Positions 19,101 to 26,785 of a DNA stretch of 64,000 nt are shown piece by piece. This DNA is from Falsirhodobacter sp. alg1 (lineage in GTDB: Bacteria > Pseudomonadota > Alphaproteobacteria > Rhodobacterales > Rhodobacteraceae), in the NCBI RefSeq assembly GCF_000739715.2, contig NZ_BBJC02000003.1:149338-213337 (forward strand), read 5' to 3'. The notes beneath the pieces were generated by a model. It was given only the letters and a program-made list of their open reading frames with translations. It made no database searches and was not told where the DNA came from. Each line of letters starts with the position of its first letter. Positions within the stretch are counted from its first letter, which is position 1. Made by a program: the position numbers and the translations under genes.

Positions 19101-19342
19101 GCCTTGGCGCCCGAAAGCACCGTTTCAGCGTATTGATCTACCGAGACGGGATGTTTCAGCGCAATCAGGTTGCACAGCCTGAGAGAGGGCAGGCCATCCC
19201 GCCCCCGGTGCCATCCCGCCGCGAAAGCGCCCAGATCACTGTCCGAGAATGACAGCACCACCAGATCCGCCGCCGTCTGGCCCGGATCGAAGGGGGTGGC
19301 GACCTCGTCCAGCCCGTGGCTTTCGCGAAAGACGACATGCAT
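16181..19342 (-). CDS. cobN: Cobaltochelatase large subunit CobN
   Basis: CobN is the porphyrin/corrin-binding subunit of the ATP-dependent cobaltochelatase that inserts Co2+ into hydrogenobyrinic acid a,c-diamide, together with CobS and CobT. At 1053 residues it is shorter than the roughly 1275-residue P. denitrificans protein. It nevertheless shows the expected start (MHVVFRESHGLDE) and magnesium-chelatase H-like segments such as VHVGAHGTLEWLPGK and GHEAGIAAAKRYLG. Its partner genes cobS and cobT are about 40 kb away at 59-62 kb. It follows cobW by 3 nt and overlaps cobG by 4 nt. Confidence 0.95.
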   Translation of the reverse strand: MHVVFRESHGLDEVATPFDPGQTAADLVVLSFSDSDLGAFAAGWHRGRDGLPSLRLCNLIALKHPVSVDQYAETVLSGAKAVLVRLIGGEGYWPYGLATLQDMARRQGLALAILPADGRPDPRLDELSTVPVSTLRRLQALCDAGGEVAAHAALAQLTLSAGLYAGPVSGLKELPQMGLWCPDAGILPMAPEGTAVPVIFYRSYLTAADTDTVAALIRSLRGAGFTSYGVFAPSLKAEGVSEWMAGTLGAPAAILNLTAFSARDGNGTTPFDHIDAPVFQAALSTARRRDWAGSDRGLSPSDLAMHVVLPEVDGRIFAGVASFKQPLRRDPDLQWSRFAHRADSERIAAITARIKAWHGLRRPPAEKRVAMVLSTYPGRTHQAAHAVGLDALASAEAMLADLASAGYRITGTGLTGDTYTWPLESYLAALQTLPQGLQDDLAEAWGPPKGDFTFTVTRRGAALVALQPDRDDPATRADSYHDLTRTPCHAYVAFYLWVQGQADALVHVGAHGTLEWLPGKSVALSGTCWPEALTGALPVIYPFIVNDPGEAAQARRRIGAVTLGHMPPPLTTASLPENLAALERLLDEYSTADGLDPSRRTRLIADIRDLARAAGVEEDLAIPLDASAAEAIPQIDRFVCDLKESRFGEGLHIYGRGQCGTAERDGLITALAGRKVAAGPSGSPARGRHDVLPTGRNMYATDPRAVPSPAAHAQGIRLAEELLRRHLQDYGDWPSGLVIDLWGSATMRTAGEDFAMALHLAGLAPLWDGGRVSGYEVIPPALLDRPRIDVTLRVSGLFRDIFPGLAQMFEAGAEALAQREDGGPYCNRAPRVFGPRPSQYGLGMDPNPEFTDAARDAAGAAWLAASEWAIGADGESRPDRAGLEARLKTADAFVHTQDLAESDLLLAADYAGHEAGIAAAKRYLGMATPALYHLDNTNPETPSARPLTEEIARIVRARASNPVWIDGMCAHGFRGAAEITATAENMAAFAHMAGVVPPHLFDLYHEATLGRRDVVAFMEAANPAALSALQDLFRRLAAAGLWQTRSNSIAVTL

Positions 19343-19345
19343 GGA

Positions 19346-20377
19346 TCAGCCCACCAGAACCCGACGGATGGCGGCTTCGTCGATATGGTCATGTTCGGCG
19401 ATCACCACGAGCGCCGAGCGACGCGCGGCGCCCCATGGCCGGTCATACTGGTAGCGAACGCGCGCACCCACGGCCTGCACCAGCAGGCGCATCGGCTTGC
19501 CGGCCACCGCCACATGACCCTTGACGCGCAGGATGTTCTGTTCATGCGCCAGCGTCCGGATGCGGGCCACCAGATCCTCGGGGTCGGAAATCTCGGGAAG
19601 GTCGATCACGACCGTATCGAAATCCTCATGCTCATGATCATCGGCCCCGTCATGATGGCTGGGGCGCGCCGCCAGATCATCCTCGGCGGCGGCGTTCAGG
19701 CCCAGTATCAGGGCGGGGTCCAGCACACCTTCGGTAACGGCGATCATCGGAATGGGGCGCGGCGCCTCGGCCGTAATCGCGGCGCGGGCGGCAGCCAGAC
19801 CGGCCTCATCGACCAGATCGGACTTGGTCAGCAGAATGATATCGGCGCAAGAGATCTGGTCCTCGAAAACCTCGGCCAGCGGGGTTTCGTGGTCAAGGCT
19901 GTCATCGGCTGCACGTTGGGCCTCCACGGCTGCGACATCGGGGGCAAAGCGCCCTGCGGCCACCGCTTCGGCATCGGCCAATGCAATCACCCCGTCGACG
20001 GTGATACGAGAGCGGATCGCAGGCCAGTCAAAGGCTTTTAGCAAAGGCTTCGGCAAGGCCAGCCCCGAAGTTTCGATGAGGATGTGGTCCGGGCGGGTGC
20101 CGCGCGCCAGAAGCGCCTCGATCGTGGGGATGAAATCATCGGCCACGGTACAGCAGATACATCCGTTTGCCAGTTCCACGATATTTTCGGCGGGGCAATT
20201 CTTGTCGGCGCAGGCGCGCAGGATATCGCCGTCTACGCCGACGGTTCCGAATTCGTTGACCAGAACGGCCAGACGCTTGCCCTGTGGATTGGCCAGCAGG
20301 TGGCGCACAAGGGTCGTTTTGCCACTGCCCAGAAATCCGGTGATGACGGTTACGGGGATTTTTGCCAGATCGGACAT
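19346..20377 (-). CDS. cobW: CobW-family GTP-dependent metal chaperone
   Basis: CobW is a G3E GTPase thought to deliver cobalt to the chelatase CobN. The 343-residue protein has the Walker A loop GFLGSGKTTLVRH (about 12-24), the metal-binding GCICC motif (about 72-76), LLTKSDLVD as guanine-specificity motif, a His/Asp-rich stretch (HHDGADDHEHED, near 245) and a C-terminal CobW_C domain. The start MSDLAKIPVT at 20377 is one nt after the DUF1636 stop. It lies directly upstream of cobN in the riboswitch-led operon, which fits cobalt rather than zinc delivery. Confidence 0.94.
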   Translation of the reverse strand: MSDLAKIPVTVITGFLGSGKTTLVRHLLANPQGKRLAVLVNEFGTVGVDGDILRACADKNCPAENIVELANGCICCTVADDFIPTIEALLARGTRPDHILIETSGLALPKPLLKAFDWPAIRSRITVDGVIALADAEAVAAGRFAPDVAAVEAQRAADDSLDHETPLAEVFEDQISCADIILLTKSDLVDEAGLAAARAAITAEAPRPIPMIAVTEGVLDPALILGLNAAAEDDLAARPSHHDGADDHEHEDFDTVVIDLPEISDPEDLVARIRTLAHEQNILRVKGHVAVAGKPMRLLVQAVGARVRYQYDRPWGAARRSALVVIAEHDHIDEAAIRRVLVG

Positions 20378-20378
20378 G

Positions 20379-20717
20379 TCAAACCTCGGTTGGGGGAAGG
20401 CGCGCGACAGAGCGTTTGCGCAGGATTTCGGGGCGTTCGCGCCATGGCACGATTCCGTCGGCACTGGCGGCATAAAGCGCGGCACCTCGGGCAATTTCGG
20501 GGGCATCCTCGGGCGTCATGTGACCATAGACGTAGGACCAGCGGCCCGGCCCCGACAGGGCGATCGCGCAGCCGGTCTTGCAGGCCGACAGGCATTCCAC
20601 CCCGACCGTGCGGACCTCGGCATCCCGAAGCGCCGCAAGCAGCTTCGTACCGGGCCTCGGATCCTCGGTCGGGTCGTTTCCACGGCAGGTGGTGCACACA
20701 AGTAGCGTTACCGTCAC
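20379..20717 (-). CDS. DUF1636 family thioredoxin-like Fe-S/metal-binding protein
   Basis: This 112-residue protein of the DUF1636 family is the first gene behind the B12 riboswitch. It resembles thioredoxin-like 2Fe-2S ferredoxins, with a Cys-x2-Cys pair in VCTTCRG near the N-terminus and CLSACKTGC in the middle. Its biochemical role is not known to me; position suggests a function in cobalt handling or reduction of corrinoid. The start is GTG at 20717, preceded by GGAAAGGA five bases away (20723-20730). A longer in-frame reading would run back through the riboswitch aptamer and is rejected. Confidence 0.85.
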   Translation of the reverse strand: MTVTLLVCTTCRGNDPTEDPRPGTKLLAALRDAEVRTVGVECLSACKTGCAIALSGPGRWSYVYGHMTPEDAPEIARGAALYAASADGIVPWRERPEILRKRSVARLPPTEV

Positions 20718-20749
20718 GTCAGTCCTTTCCGGATGCGCGCAGCGAAACG

Positions 20750-20957
20750 GCCAGCGCCCGTGGCCCTGTCCATCCCGGTTGCGAAACACCCCGTTCGCCC
20801 GTCTCAATCGGCGCTGGCAGGTCTCCCGGCTTACGGATTCAGGGAGGATCCCAATGGTTCGCCCGCCTTCCCGGTTTCCCAGTGGCATCGGGCGGACCTT
20901 TCCGGTCACGGTCGCGGGGGCGGCTGCGATTGGTGTCGCATTCCCTCTTCGCCTGTT
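20750..20957 (-). promoter_or_regulatory. Cobalamin (B12) riboswitch
   Basis: Read on the minus strand, this leader contains the hallmarks of the cobalamin riboswitch in order: GAGGGAATGCGA, then GCAGCCGCCCCCGCGAC, then CACTGGGAAACCGGGAAGG, and finally the B12 box AGCCGGGAGACCTGCC at 20831-20816. Directly after the box, CAGCGCC (20816-20810) can pair with GGCGCTG (20758-20752), a plausible expression platform. No U-run terminator precedes the GTG start of the DUF1636 gene, so translational control is the simpler guess. High coenzyme B12 should repress DUF1636-cobW-cobN and the downstream genes. Confidence 0.93.
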
Positions 20958-21025
20958 TTAGGAACAGGAACCAGCGCGTGCCTAAATGGCGCGCCTTGCC
21001 CGCCAATGTCAACCCGAGGGGGACC

Positions 21026-21628
21026 ATGGACGACGCTGAACGCCACGCCGCCAAGATGGCGAAAATCAAGGCCGCCCGCGACCGGATGATGGAGATGAAG
21101 GAAGGCGAGAAGGGCCTTGTGATCATCCATACGGGGCCGGGCAAAGGCAAAAGCTCTTCTGCATTCGGGATGGTGCTGCGCTGTGTGGCGCATGGCATGC
21201 CTTCGGCCGTGGTGCAATTCATCAAGGGCGCATGGGACACCGGTGAACGTCGTCTGCTGACCACGCATTTCGCCGATCTGGTACAGTTCCACGCGATGGG
21301 TGAAGGGTTCACCTGGGAAACGCAGGACAAGGCGCGGGACATTGCCGCCGCCCGTGCCGGATGGGAAAAGGCGAAATCTTTGATTGCCGACCCCTCGATC
21401 CGTATGGTCGTGCTGGACGAGATCAACATCGCCCTGCGCTACGACTATCTGGACGTGGCCGAGGTGGTGGAGGTGCTTTCGAACAAGCCGCCCATGACCC
21501 ATGTCGTGCTGACGGGGCGGAATGCAAAACCCGAACTGATCGAAGTGGCCGATCTTGTGACCGAGATGGCCGTGGTGAAACATCCGTTCCGCGCAGGGAT
21601 CAAGGCGCAGGCGGGGGTGGAATACTGA
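21026..21628 (+). CDS. cobO: Corrinoid adenosyltransferase (cob(I)yrinic acid a,c-diamide adenosyltransferase), CobO
   Basis: CobO transfers the 5'-deoxyadenosyl group of ATP to the reduced cobalt. The 200-residue protein has the family P-loop [15 protein letters not shown] (about 34-48), [13 protein letters not shown] and the Walker-B-like [15 protein letters not shown]. The start at 21026 follows GAGGGGGA; upstream in-frame codons lead back toward the riboswitch region and are not needed for the domain. It is transcribed divergently from the riboswitch operon and is followed by cobQ after a single base. Confidence 0.95.
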   Translation: MDDAERHAAKMAKIKAARDRMMEMKEGEKGLVIIHTGPGKGKSSSAFGMVLRCVAHGMPSAVVQFIKGAWDTGERRLLTTHFADLVQFHAMGEGFTWETQDKARDIAAARAGWEKAKSLIADPSIRMVVLDEINIALRYDYLDVAEVVEVLSNKPPMTHVVLTGRNAKPELIEVADLVTEMAVVKHPFRAGIKAQAGVEY

Positions 21629-21629
21629 T

Positions 21630-23066
21630 ATGCCCGCGCTGATGGTGCAGGGCGCGGGATCGAACGTCGGTAAATCCATGCTTGTGGCGGGGCTGTGCCG
21701 GGCCGCCCTGCGGCGCGGGCTGTCGGTGGCCCCGTTCAAGCCGCAGAACATGTCCAATAATGCGGCGGTGACGGTGGACGGCGGGGAGATCGGGCGGGCG
21801 CAGGCATTGCAGGCGCTGGCCTCAGGCCGCGATCCCGTGGTGGACATGAACCCGGTATTGCTGAAACCCGAAACCGAAACCGGCAGCCAGGTGATCGTGC
21901 AGGGCCGCCGCGTCGCCACCGTGCGGGCGCGCGACTATGCCGCGCTGAAACCGTCGCTGATGGCCCCCGTAATGCAGAGCTTTGCCCGCCTGAAATCGCA
22001 GGTCGATCTGGTTCTGATCGAAGGGGCGGGTAGCCCGGCCGAGGTCAATCTGCGGGCCGGGGATATCGCGAACATGGGGTTCGCCCGTGCCGCCGATGTG
22101 CCCGTTCTTCTGGTGGGCGATATCGATCGCGGCGGGGTGATCGCGCAGATCGTGGGGACGCAGGCGGTGCTGGAGGCAGGGGATGCGGCCATGATTGCCG
22201 GCTTTGCGATCAACAAGTTCCGTGGCGATCCGCGCCTGTTCGATGAAGGTTATGCGCTTATCGAACAACGGACCGGGTGGCGGGGGTTCGGCGTCATCCC
22301 TTGGTTTGCCCATGCCCACGCGCTGCCCGCCGAGGATGCGCTGGACCTGCGCCACGCATCGCGGGGGGGCGCGCTCAAGGTGGTGTGCCTGATCCTGTCG
22401 CGGATCGCCAATTTCGATGATCTGGATCCGCTTGCGGCAGAACCATCGGTGGATCTTGTCCTACTGCGGGCGGGGCAGGCCATTCCGGGCGATGCGGATG
22501 TGGTGATCATTCCGGGCACCAAATCCACGCGCGGTGATCTGGCCTATCTGCGTGCGCAGGGGTGGGATATCGATCTGGCCGCCCATGTCCGGCGGGGCGG
22601 GCATGTGTTCGGCATCTGCGGCGGTTTCCAGATGCTGGGGCGCACCATTGCCGACCCGGACGGGATCGAAGGGCCGGCAGGAACAAGCGACGGTTTGGGC
22701 CATCTGGATGTAGCCACGATCATGACGGCAGACAAGAGGTTGGCGCGGGTGACGGGGGTGCGGAACGGCATTCCCTTTGCGGGATACGAAATCCACATCG
22801 GCATGACCGAAGGCCCCGACCGGCTGCGCCCCTTTGCCCGGGTGGACGGGCGCCCGGAGGGGGCGACCTCGGTCGATGGCCGGATCAGCGGCAGCTATCT
22901 GCACGGGATGTTCGCCCATGACACGTTCCGTGCCGCATGGCTCTCGGGGTTCGGGGCGACAGGCACCGCCCGCTATGGTGCGGGGGTGGAGGATGCGTTG
23001 AACGCGCTGGCCGACCACCTCGAGGATCATATGGATATTCCGGGCCTGCTGTCACTGGCCAGATAG
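21630..23066 (+). CDS. cobQ: Cobyric acid synthase (glutamine-hydrolysing)
   Basis: CobQ amidates carboxylates b, d, e and g of adenosylcobyrinic a,c-diamide. The 478-residue protein has the N-terminal ATPase-like motif [16 protein letters not shown] (about 8-23), KPQNMSNNA, and a GATase1 domain with nucleophile Cys in [11 protein letters not shown] and His in GSYLHGMF. Length is usual. One base separates it from cobO, and its last 15 nt overlap the end of cobC on the other strand. Confidence 0.95.
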   Translation: MPALMVQGAGSNVGKSMLVAGLCRAALRRGLSVAPFKPQNMSNNAAVTVDGGEIGRAQALQALASGRDPVVDMNPVLLKPETETGSQVIVQGRRVATVRARDYAALKPSLMAPVMQSFARLKSQVDLVLIEGAGSPAEVNLRAGDIANMGFARAADVPVLLVGDIDRGGVIAQIVGTQAVLEAGDAAMIAGFAINKFRGDPRLFDEGYALIEQRTGWRGFGVIPWFAHAHALPAEDALDLRHASRGGALKVVCLILSRIANFDDLDPLAAEPSVDLVLLRAGQAIPGDADVVIIPGTKSTRGDLAYLRAQGWDIDLAAHVRRGGHVFGICGGFQMLGRTIADPDGIEGPAGTSDGLGHLDVATIMTADKRLARVTGVRNGIPFAGYEIHIGMTEGPDRLRPFARVDGRPEGATSVDGRISGSYLHGMFAHDTFRAAWLSGFGATGTARYGAGVEDALNALADHLEDHMDIPGLLSLAR

Positions 23067-23996
23067 GGCAGCCTCCACCCGCGGCCATTCAAGGGGTGCG
23101 GGCAGCCCCAGGCGTATCCACCGGCTGGAATAAGGGAAAATCCGGCTCCAGATGCCATGACGGGCCAGATGGTGCTGTGCGGCGGTCGCATCAGGGGTGT
23201 CGTACAAACGGAACAGGGGTGTGCCACCCACCAGCGGCCAAGGGACCGCTGCATCCATGCGGGTGGCATCCGCATGCAGACGTGCGGTGGTTTCCTCTGC
23301 CCATGACCGGTCTGCCAGGGCGATGCGGCCTATTTCCAGTGCGGCACCCGATACAGGCCATGGGCCTGCCACCGCCGAGATTTGTGCCAGATCCTCGGGA
23401 TGCCCGGCCGCGAACCCCAGACGCAATCCGGCCAGCCCGTAGAATTTCCCGAATGAGCGCAGAATGATCCGTCCGCGTTCGGGCGGCAGGGCCAGAAGAG
23501 AGAGCCCCGGAAACGGATCGGCAAAGCTTTCGTCCACGATCAGCCGCCCCACATCCAGCGCGCGCAATGCGTCGGGCGACCATGATCGCCCGTCCGGATT
23601 GTTGGGATTGACGACGACCGCCAGATCGGCCCCGTTCAGGGCGCCAAGCGCGCCAACCTCGGTGACGGCCCATCCGGCAGCCCGCAGGTTGGCGGCATGT
23701 TCGTTATAGGTCGGCCCCAACACACGCGCCGTACCGATGCGCCCCAGACGTGGGAGTGTCTGGATTGCCGCCTGTGCCCCGGCCAAGGGCAAGAGGGGCA
23801 TTGCCGCGTTCCATGCCTTTTGCGCTGCGGTGGCAAGGGCCGTTTGTGCCGTGCGGGTTGGCAGGTTGGTCCATGCCGAGGCCGGAAGGGGGGGCACGGG
23901 ATAGGGCACACGGTTGATCCCTGTCGAAAGGTCGATCCAGTCCGTGCCGCCATATCGGGTCATGGCCCGGTCCAGATCGCCGCCATGATCCCTCAT
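23052..23996 (-). CDS. cobC: PLP-dependent threonine-phosphate decarboxylase-like aminotransferase, CobC (CobD of Salmonella)
   Basis: The enzyme is expected to supply (R)-1-amino-2-propanol O-2-phosphate from L-threonine O-3-phosphate for the nucleotide arm. The 314-residue fold-type I PLP enzyme shows [12 protein letters not shown] near residue 20, NPNNPDG near 130 and the Schiff-base Lys184 in [15 protein letters not shown]. The start at 23996 gives an ATGA overlap with cobD; a long upstream extension would lie within cobD. It is last in the phosphatase-bluE-cobD-cobC operon, which also contains the threonine kinase that would make its substrate. Confidence 0.92.
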   Translation of the reverse strand: MRDHGGDLDRAMTRYGGTDWIDLSTGINRVPYPVPPLPASAWTNLPTRTAQTALATAAQKAWNAAMPLLPLAGAQAAIQTLPRLGRIGTARVLGPTYNEHAANLRAAGWAVTEVGALGALNGADLAVVVNPNNPDGRSWSPDALRALDVGRLIVDESFADPFPGLSLLALPPERGRIILRSFGKFYGLAGLRLGFAAGHPEDLAQISAVAGPWPVSGAALEIGRIALADRSWAEETTARLHADATRMDAAVPWPLVGGTPLFRLYDTPDATAAQHHLARHGIWSRIFPYSSRWIRLGLPAPLEWPRVEAALSGQ

Positions 23997-24904
23997 ATTA
24001 CCGCCCCCGCCAGCAGGATCAGCCCCAATGCAACCATCGCGCGGATATAAAGCCGCAATGCATTCCACAGGTCGGAGGCAAGAGGATCGCGGCCTTCGGG
24101 GTTGACCCATGGCTCCTCGGTCATCCTGCCGGCATAGACGCGCGGGCCTGAAAGGCGGATGCCGAGCGCTGCCGCCATGGCCGCTTCGGGCCACCCTGCA
24201 TTCGGAGAGCGGTGCAGCCCGGCATCCCGCCACATCACCCGCCAGCCGCCCCCGCCGATCAGGGCGAACAACGCCCCCGTCAGCCGCGCCGGGATCAGGT
24301 TCGCCAGATCATCGATGCGCGCGGCGGCCCAGCCGAAATCCTCGTGTCGTGGCGTACGGTGTCCGATCATGCTGTCCAGCGTATTGATTGCCTTGTATCC
24401 CGCAATGCCCGGCAGACCGAACAGCACAGCCCAGAACAGGGGGGCAACGATGCCGTCCGAGGCGTTTTCCGACAGGCTCTCGATTGCGGCACGCGCCACC
24501 CCTGCGGTATCCAGCCGCGCAGGGTCCCGACCGACGATCATGGCCACCGCCCCGCGTGCCCCCACCAGATCGCCGGCAGACAGGGGGCGGGCAACCGCCA
24601 CCACATGATCGCGCAACGACCGCGTGGCGATGAAGGGCGCGGCCAGCAGACCCGTCAGCAGGATACCGGCGATGCCATCCGGCAGGACCGCCGTAACCAG
24701 TGCCGAAAGCCCCACGGTCACGCCGATGACAAGCAGGGCCGCGGCCACGCCTTTGGCACGGCGATGGTCCCCGCCGTTCCACCGGCTGTCCAGGGCCGAG
24801 ATCAGTGCGCCAATCCATGTGACGGGATGGCCGATGCGGGAATGGAGCGCAGAGGGCCAACCCATCGCCCCTTCGATCAGCATGGCCAGAAGCATGGCTG
24901 CCAT
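23993..24904 (-). CDS. cobD: Adenosylcobinamide-phosphate synthase, CobD (CbiB)
   Basis: This inner-membrane protein attaches aminopropanol phosphate to adenosylcobyric acid. The 303-residue sequence has the family pattern: a first helix with GHPVTWIGALIS, SENASDGIVAPLFW (about 150-163), GYKAINTLDSMIGH (about 174-187) and DDLANLIPARLTG, plus several hydrophobic segments. The ATG at 24904 shares one base with the bluE stop. The length fits CbiB/CobD. Confidence 0.94.
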   Translation of the reverse strand: MAAMLLAMLIEGAMGWPSALHSRIGHPVTWIGALISALDSRWNGGDHRRAKGVAAALLVIGVTVGLSALVTAVLPDGIAGILLTGLLAAPFIATRSLRDHVVAVARPLSAGDLVGARGAVAMIVGRDPARLDTAGVARAAIESLSENASDGIVAPLFWAVLFGLPGIAGYKAINTLDSMIGHRTPRHEDFGWAAARIDDLANLIPARLTGALFALIGGGGWRVMWRDAGLHRSPNAGWPEAAMAAALGIRLSGPRVYAGRMTEEPWVNPEGRDPLASDLWNALRLYIRAMVALGLILLAGAVI

Positions 24905-25677
24905 CAGGTGCCCACCTTGAATGAGGTTACGCCGCGCAGCCCTGCGGCCAGCAATGCATTCCGCGCCGGCCCGACCGGGGCTGCGGGGGGCAGGATCACG
25001 GCACGCGCCGTTCCCGTATGCGCCCGAAGCCACCCCAATGCGCCGGTTCTTCGGGCGATTTCGGGCGTCGGGTCCTGTTTTGGTCCGCGCAGGGCCTGCG
25101 TTCGCGCGGCGGATGAACTGGCAAGGCGGGCAATCTGTCCGGCACTGGAGCAGGCCTCGGCCCATTCCTGTACCAGATCGGAGATATCCGGAAACCGCGT
25201 GTCGGCAGGATCCGTCCGTTCGGCCCCCGGCAGAAAGCCACCAACGATCTGCATGCGGGGCAATTGCGGCAGACGGGCCATGATGGCTCCATGGCGCGAG
25301 GCCCACAGCAGTTGCTCGGGGGCCGCATACATCAAGGGGTCGACCGCCCCCTCCAGCGACAGACAGAGTGCTGCCAGAAATTCCGGGGTTTGTTTGCCTG
25401 CCAGCGCAAGGATGGCCGCCGTTGAACTGCCCGCGCCGCCACCGACGGGCATGGTGGCCCGCAGATGCAACTGCCCGAGCGGCTGGCCCGTGGCGTTCAA
25501 TACCGTCCGTGCCGTGCGGGGCGCGATGATGCGGCTGCCATGCAGTGCGAACGGACCTGCGCGGCGGACGAGTGTGACACCCACGTTCGGGCAGGGCAGC
25601 GTGATCAGCACCACGGGTCCATCGGGGCCAAGACGACCCTGCATAAACTCGCCGAAATGTCCGGTGATATGGGTCAT
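24904..25677 (-). CDS. bluE: GHMP-family L-threonine kinase (BluE/PduX-like)
   Basis: This 257-residue protein matches the GHMP kinase type that phosphorylates L-threonine for the aminopropanol arm (PduX in Salmonella, BluE in Rhodobacter). The ATP loop is PVGGGAGSSTAAILALAG (about 77-94), replacing the general GLGSSA. The N-terminal HITGHFGEFMQGR and C-terminal TSFKVGT are in keeping with the family. It sits beside the enzymes that would use its product, cobC and cobD. The symbol rests on family recognition plus neighbourhood. Confidence 0.85.
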   Translation of the reverse strand: MTHITGHFGEFMQGRLGPDGPVVLITLPCPNVGVTLVRRAGPFALHGSRIIAPRTARTVLNATGQPLGQLHLRATMPVGGGAGSSTAAILALAGKQTPEFLAALCLSLEGAVDPLMYAAPEQLLWASRHGAIMARLPQLPRMQIVGGFLPGAERTDPADTRFPDISDLVQEWAEACSSAGQIARLASSSAARTQALRGPKQDPTPEIARRTGALGWLRAHTGTARAVILPPAAPVGPARNALLAAGLRGVTSFKVGT

Positions 25678-26216
25678 CGCAAGGGCTCGTTCACGCTAAG
25701 GATCGCCCATTCCCCATCCATTACCGACAATCGCGTTAACGACAGGGGTGCAATCGCAAAGGCCAGTCCCTGCGACATCTGGCCCAGTGCCAGCCCGAGC
25801 GCGACCCGGATCGTGCCTGCATGGGCAACCACCGCGACAGTTCCACCTGTCGCCAGATCCTGCAACGCGGGGGCAACCCGACCCGCCATGTCGGCATGGC
25901 TTTCGCCCCCGGGGGGGCGATGAGCGGCCAACTGCTCACGCTCAAGGCGACCCAGATCGGGCATGGCGCTGAAATCCAATCCCTCCCATGCGCCGAAGTC
26001 CTGTTCCCACAATCGGGGGTCGGTGGGGATGGTTGCATCGGGATACAGGGCGCGGGCTGTTGCAGTGCAGCGTGTGGCCGGACTGGAGAGGACCCGGTCC
26101 GCCGCAGGGGCCGAAGGGATACGCGCCGGCAGAATGCAAGGCACATTGCTGCGTCCCGCAAGGCGGGCCGGAGGTGCGACAGGCGCGTGGCGGATCAGGA
26201 GGAACTGGGTGGGCAC
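25674..26216 (-). CDS. Histidine phosphatase family protein, probable alpha-ribazole phosphatase
   Basis: The 180-residue protein belongs to the phosphoglycerate-mutase-like histidine phosphatases: LIRHAP near the N-terminus carries the phospho-accepting His, and VVAHAGTIR near residue 135 the second catalytic His. In this setting it should dephosphorylate alpha-ribazole 5'-phosphate or adenosylcobalamin 5'-phosphate, the last step of nucleotide-loop assembly. I start it at GTG 26216, where homologous sequence begins, with AAGGGG about ten bases upstream; a TTG at 26237 is an alternative. It opens the minus-strand operon, 65 nt from divergent cobP. Confidence 0.85.
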   Translation of the reverse strand: MPTQFLLIRHAPVAPPARLAGRSNVPCILPARIPSAPAADRVLSSPATRCTATARALYPDATIPTDPRLWEQDFGAWEGLDFSAMPDLGRLEREQLAAHRPPGGESHADMAGRVAPALQDLATGGTVAVVAHAGTIRVALGLALGQMSQGLAFAIAPLSLTRLSVMDGEWAILSVNEPLR

Positions 26217-26281
26217 GGATAGGCTGCCCCTTTGCAACGGCGCGGTTTCATGGTTTTACAACGCCCATCAAGGGGGCGCAT

Positions 26282-26785
26282 ATGGCGGTGATACTCTTTA
26301 CAGGTGGGGCCAGATCAGGCAAGAGCCTCTGCGCCGAACGCCATGTGGCCACACTTGGCCCGGACCCGGTTTATATCGCAACCTCAGAGGTTTGGGATGA
26401 CGAGATGTCATCCAGGGTCGAATTGCACCAGCAACGTCGCGGGCCGGAATGGATACTGCACGAGGCACCGCTGGAATTATGCGCCGCCCTGAACGCGACC
26501 GACGGGGCGGGTCCGCGGCTGGTGGACTGCCTGACCTTGTGGCTGGGAAACCTGATGCATCACGGCCGCGACTGGCGGACCGAGGCGCGGGCGCTGATGG
26601 ATACGCTGGTGGCACAACGCGCCCCGGTCGTGCTTGTCACGAATGAGGTGGGGATGGGCATCGTGCCCGATAACGCCATGGCCCGTGCGTTCCGGGATGC
26701 GCAGGGTGGCCTGAACCAGATGATTGCCGAAATGGCCGACGAGGTGACCTTTGTCGTGTCCGGATTACCGATGAGGGTGAAATGA
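26282..26785 (+). CDS. cobP: Bifunctional adenosylcobinamide kinase / adenosylcobinamide-phosphate guanylyltransferase, CobP (CobU)
   Basis: CobP phosphorylates adenosylcobinamide and then attaches GMP to make AdoCbi-GDP. The 167-residue protein has the P-loop TGGARSGKS (residues 7-15) and His49 in VELHQQRR, matching the guanylylated histidine of Salmonella CobU. VDCLTLWLGNL and VTNEVGMGIVP follow as expected. AAGGGGG lies just before the ATG at 26282. The end overlaps cobU by ATGA. Confidence 0.95.
   Translation: MAVILFTGGARSGKSLCAERHVATLGPDPVYIATSEVWDDEMSSRVELHQQRRGPEWILHEAPLELCAALNATDGAGPRLVDCLTLWLGNLMHHGRDWRTEARALMDTLVAQRAPVVLVTNEVGMGIVPDNAMARAFRDAQGGLNQMIAEMADEVTFVVSGLPMRVK

Noticed and set aside
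20718-20909. N-terminal extension of the DUF1636 ORF
   Set aside because: The extra codons lie in the B12 riboswitch, and the GTG at 20717 has a strong Shine-Dalgarno.
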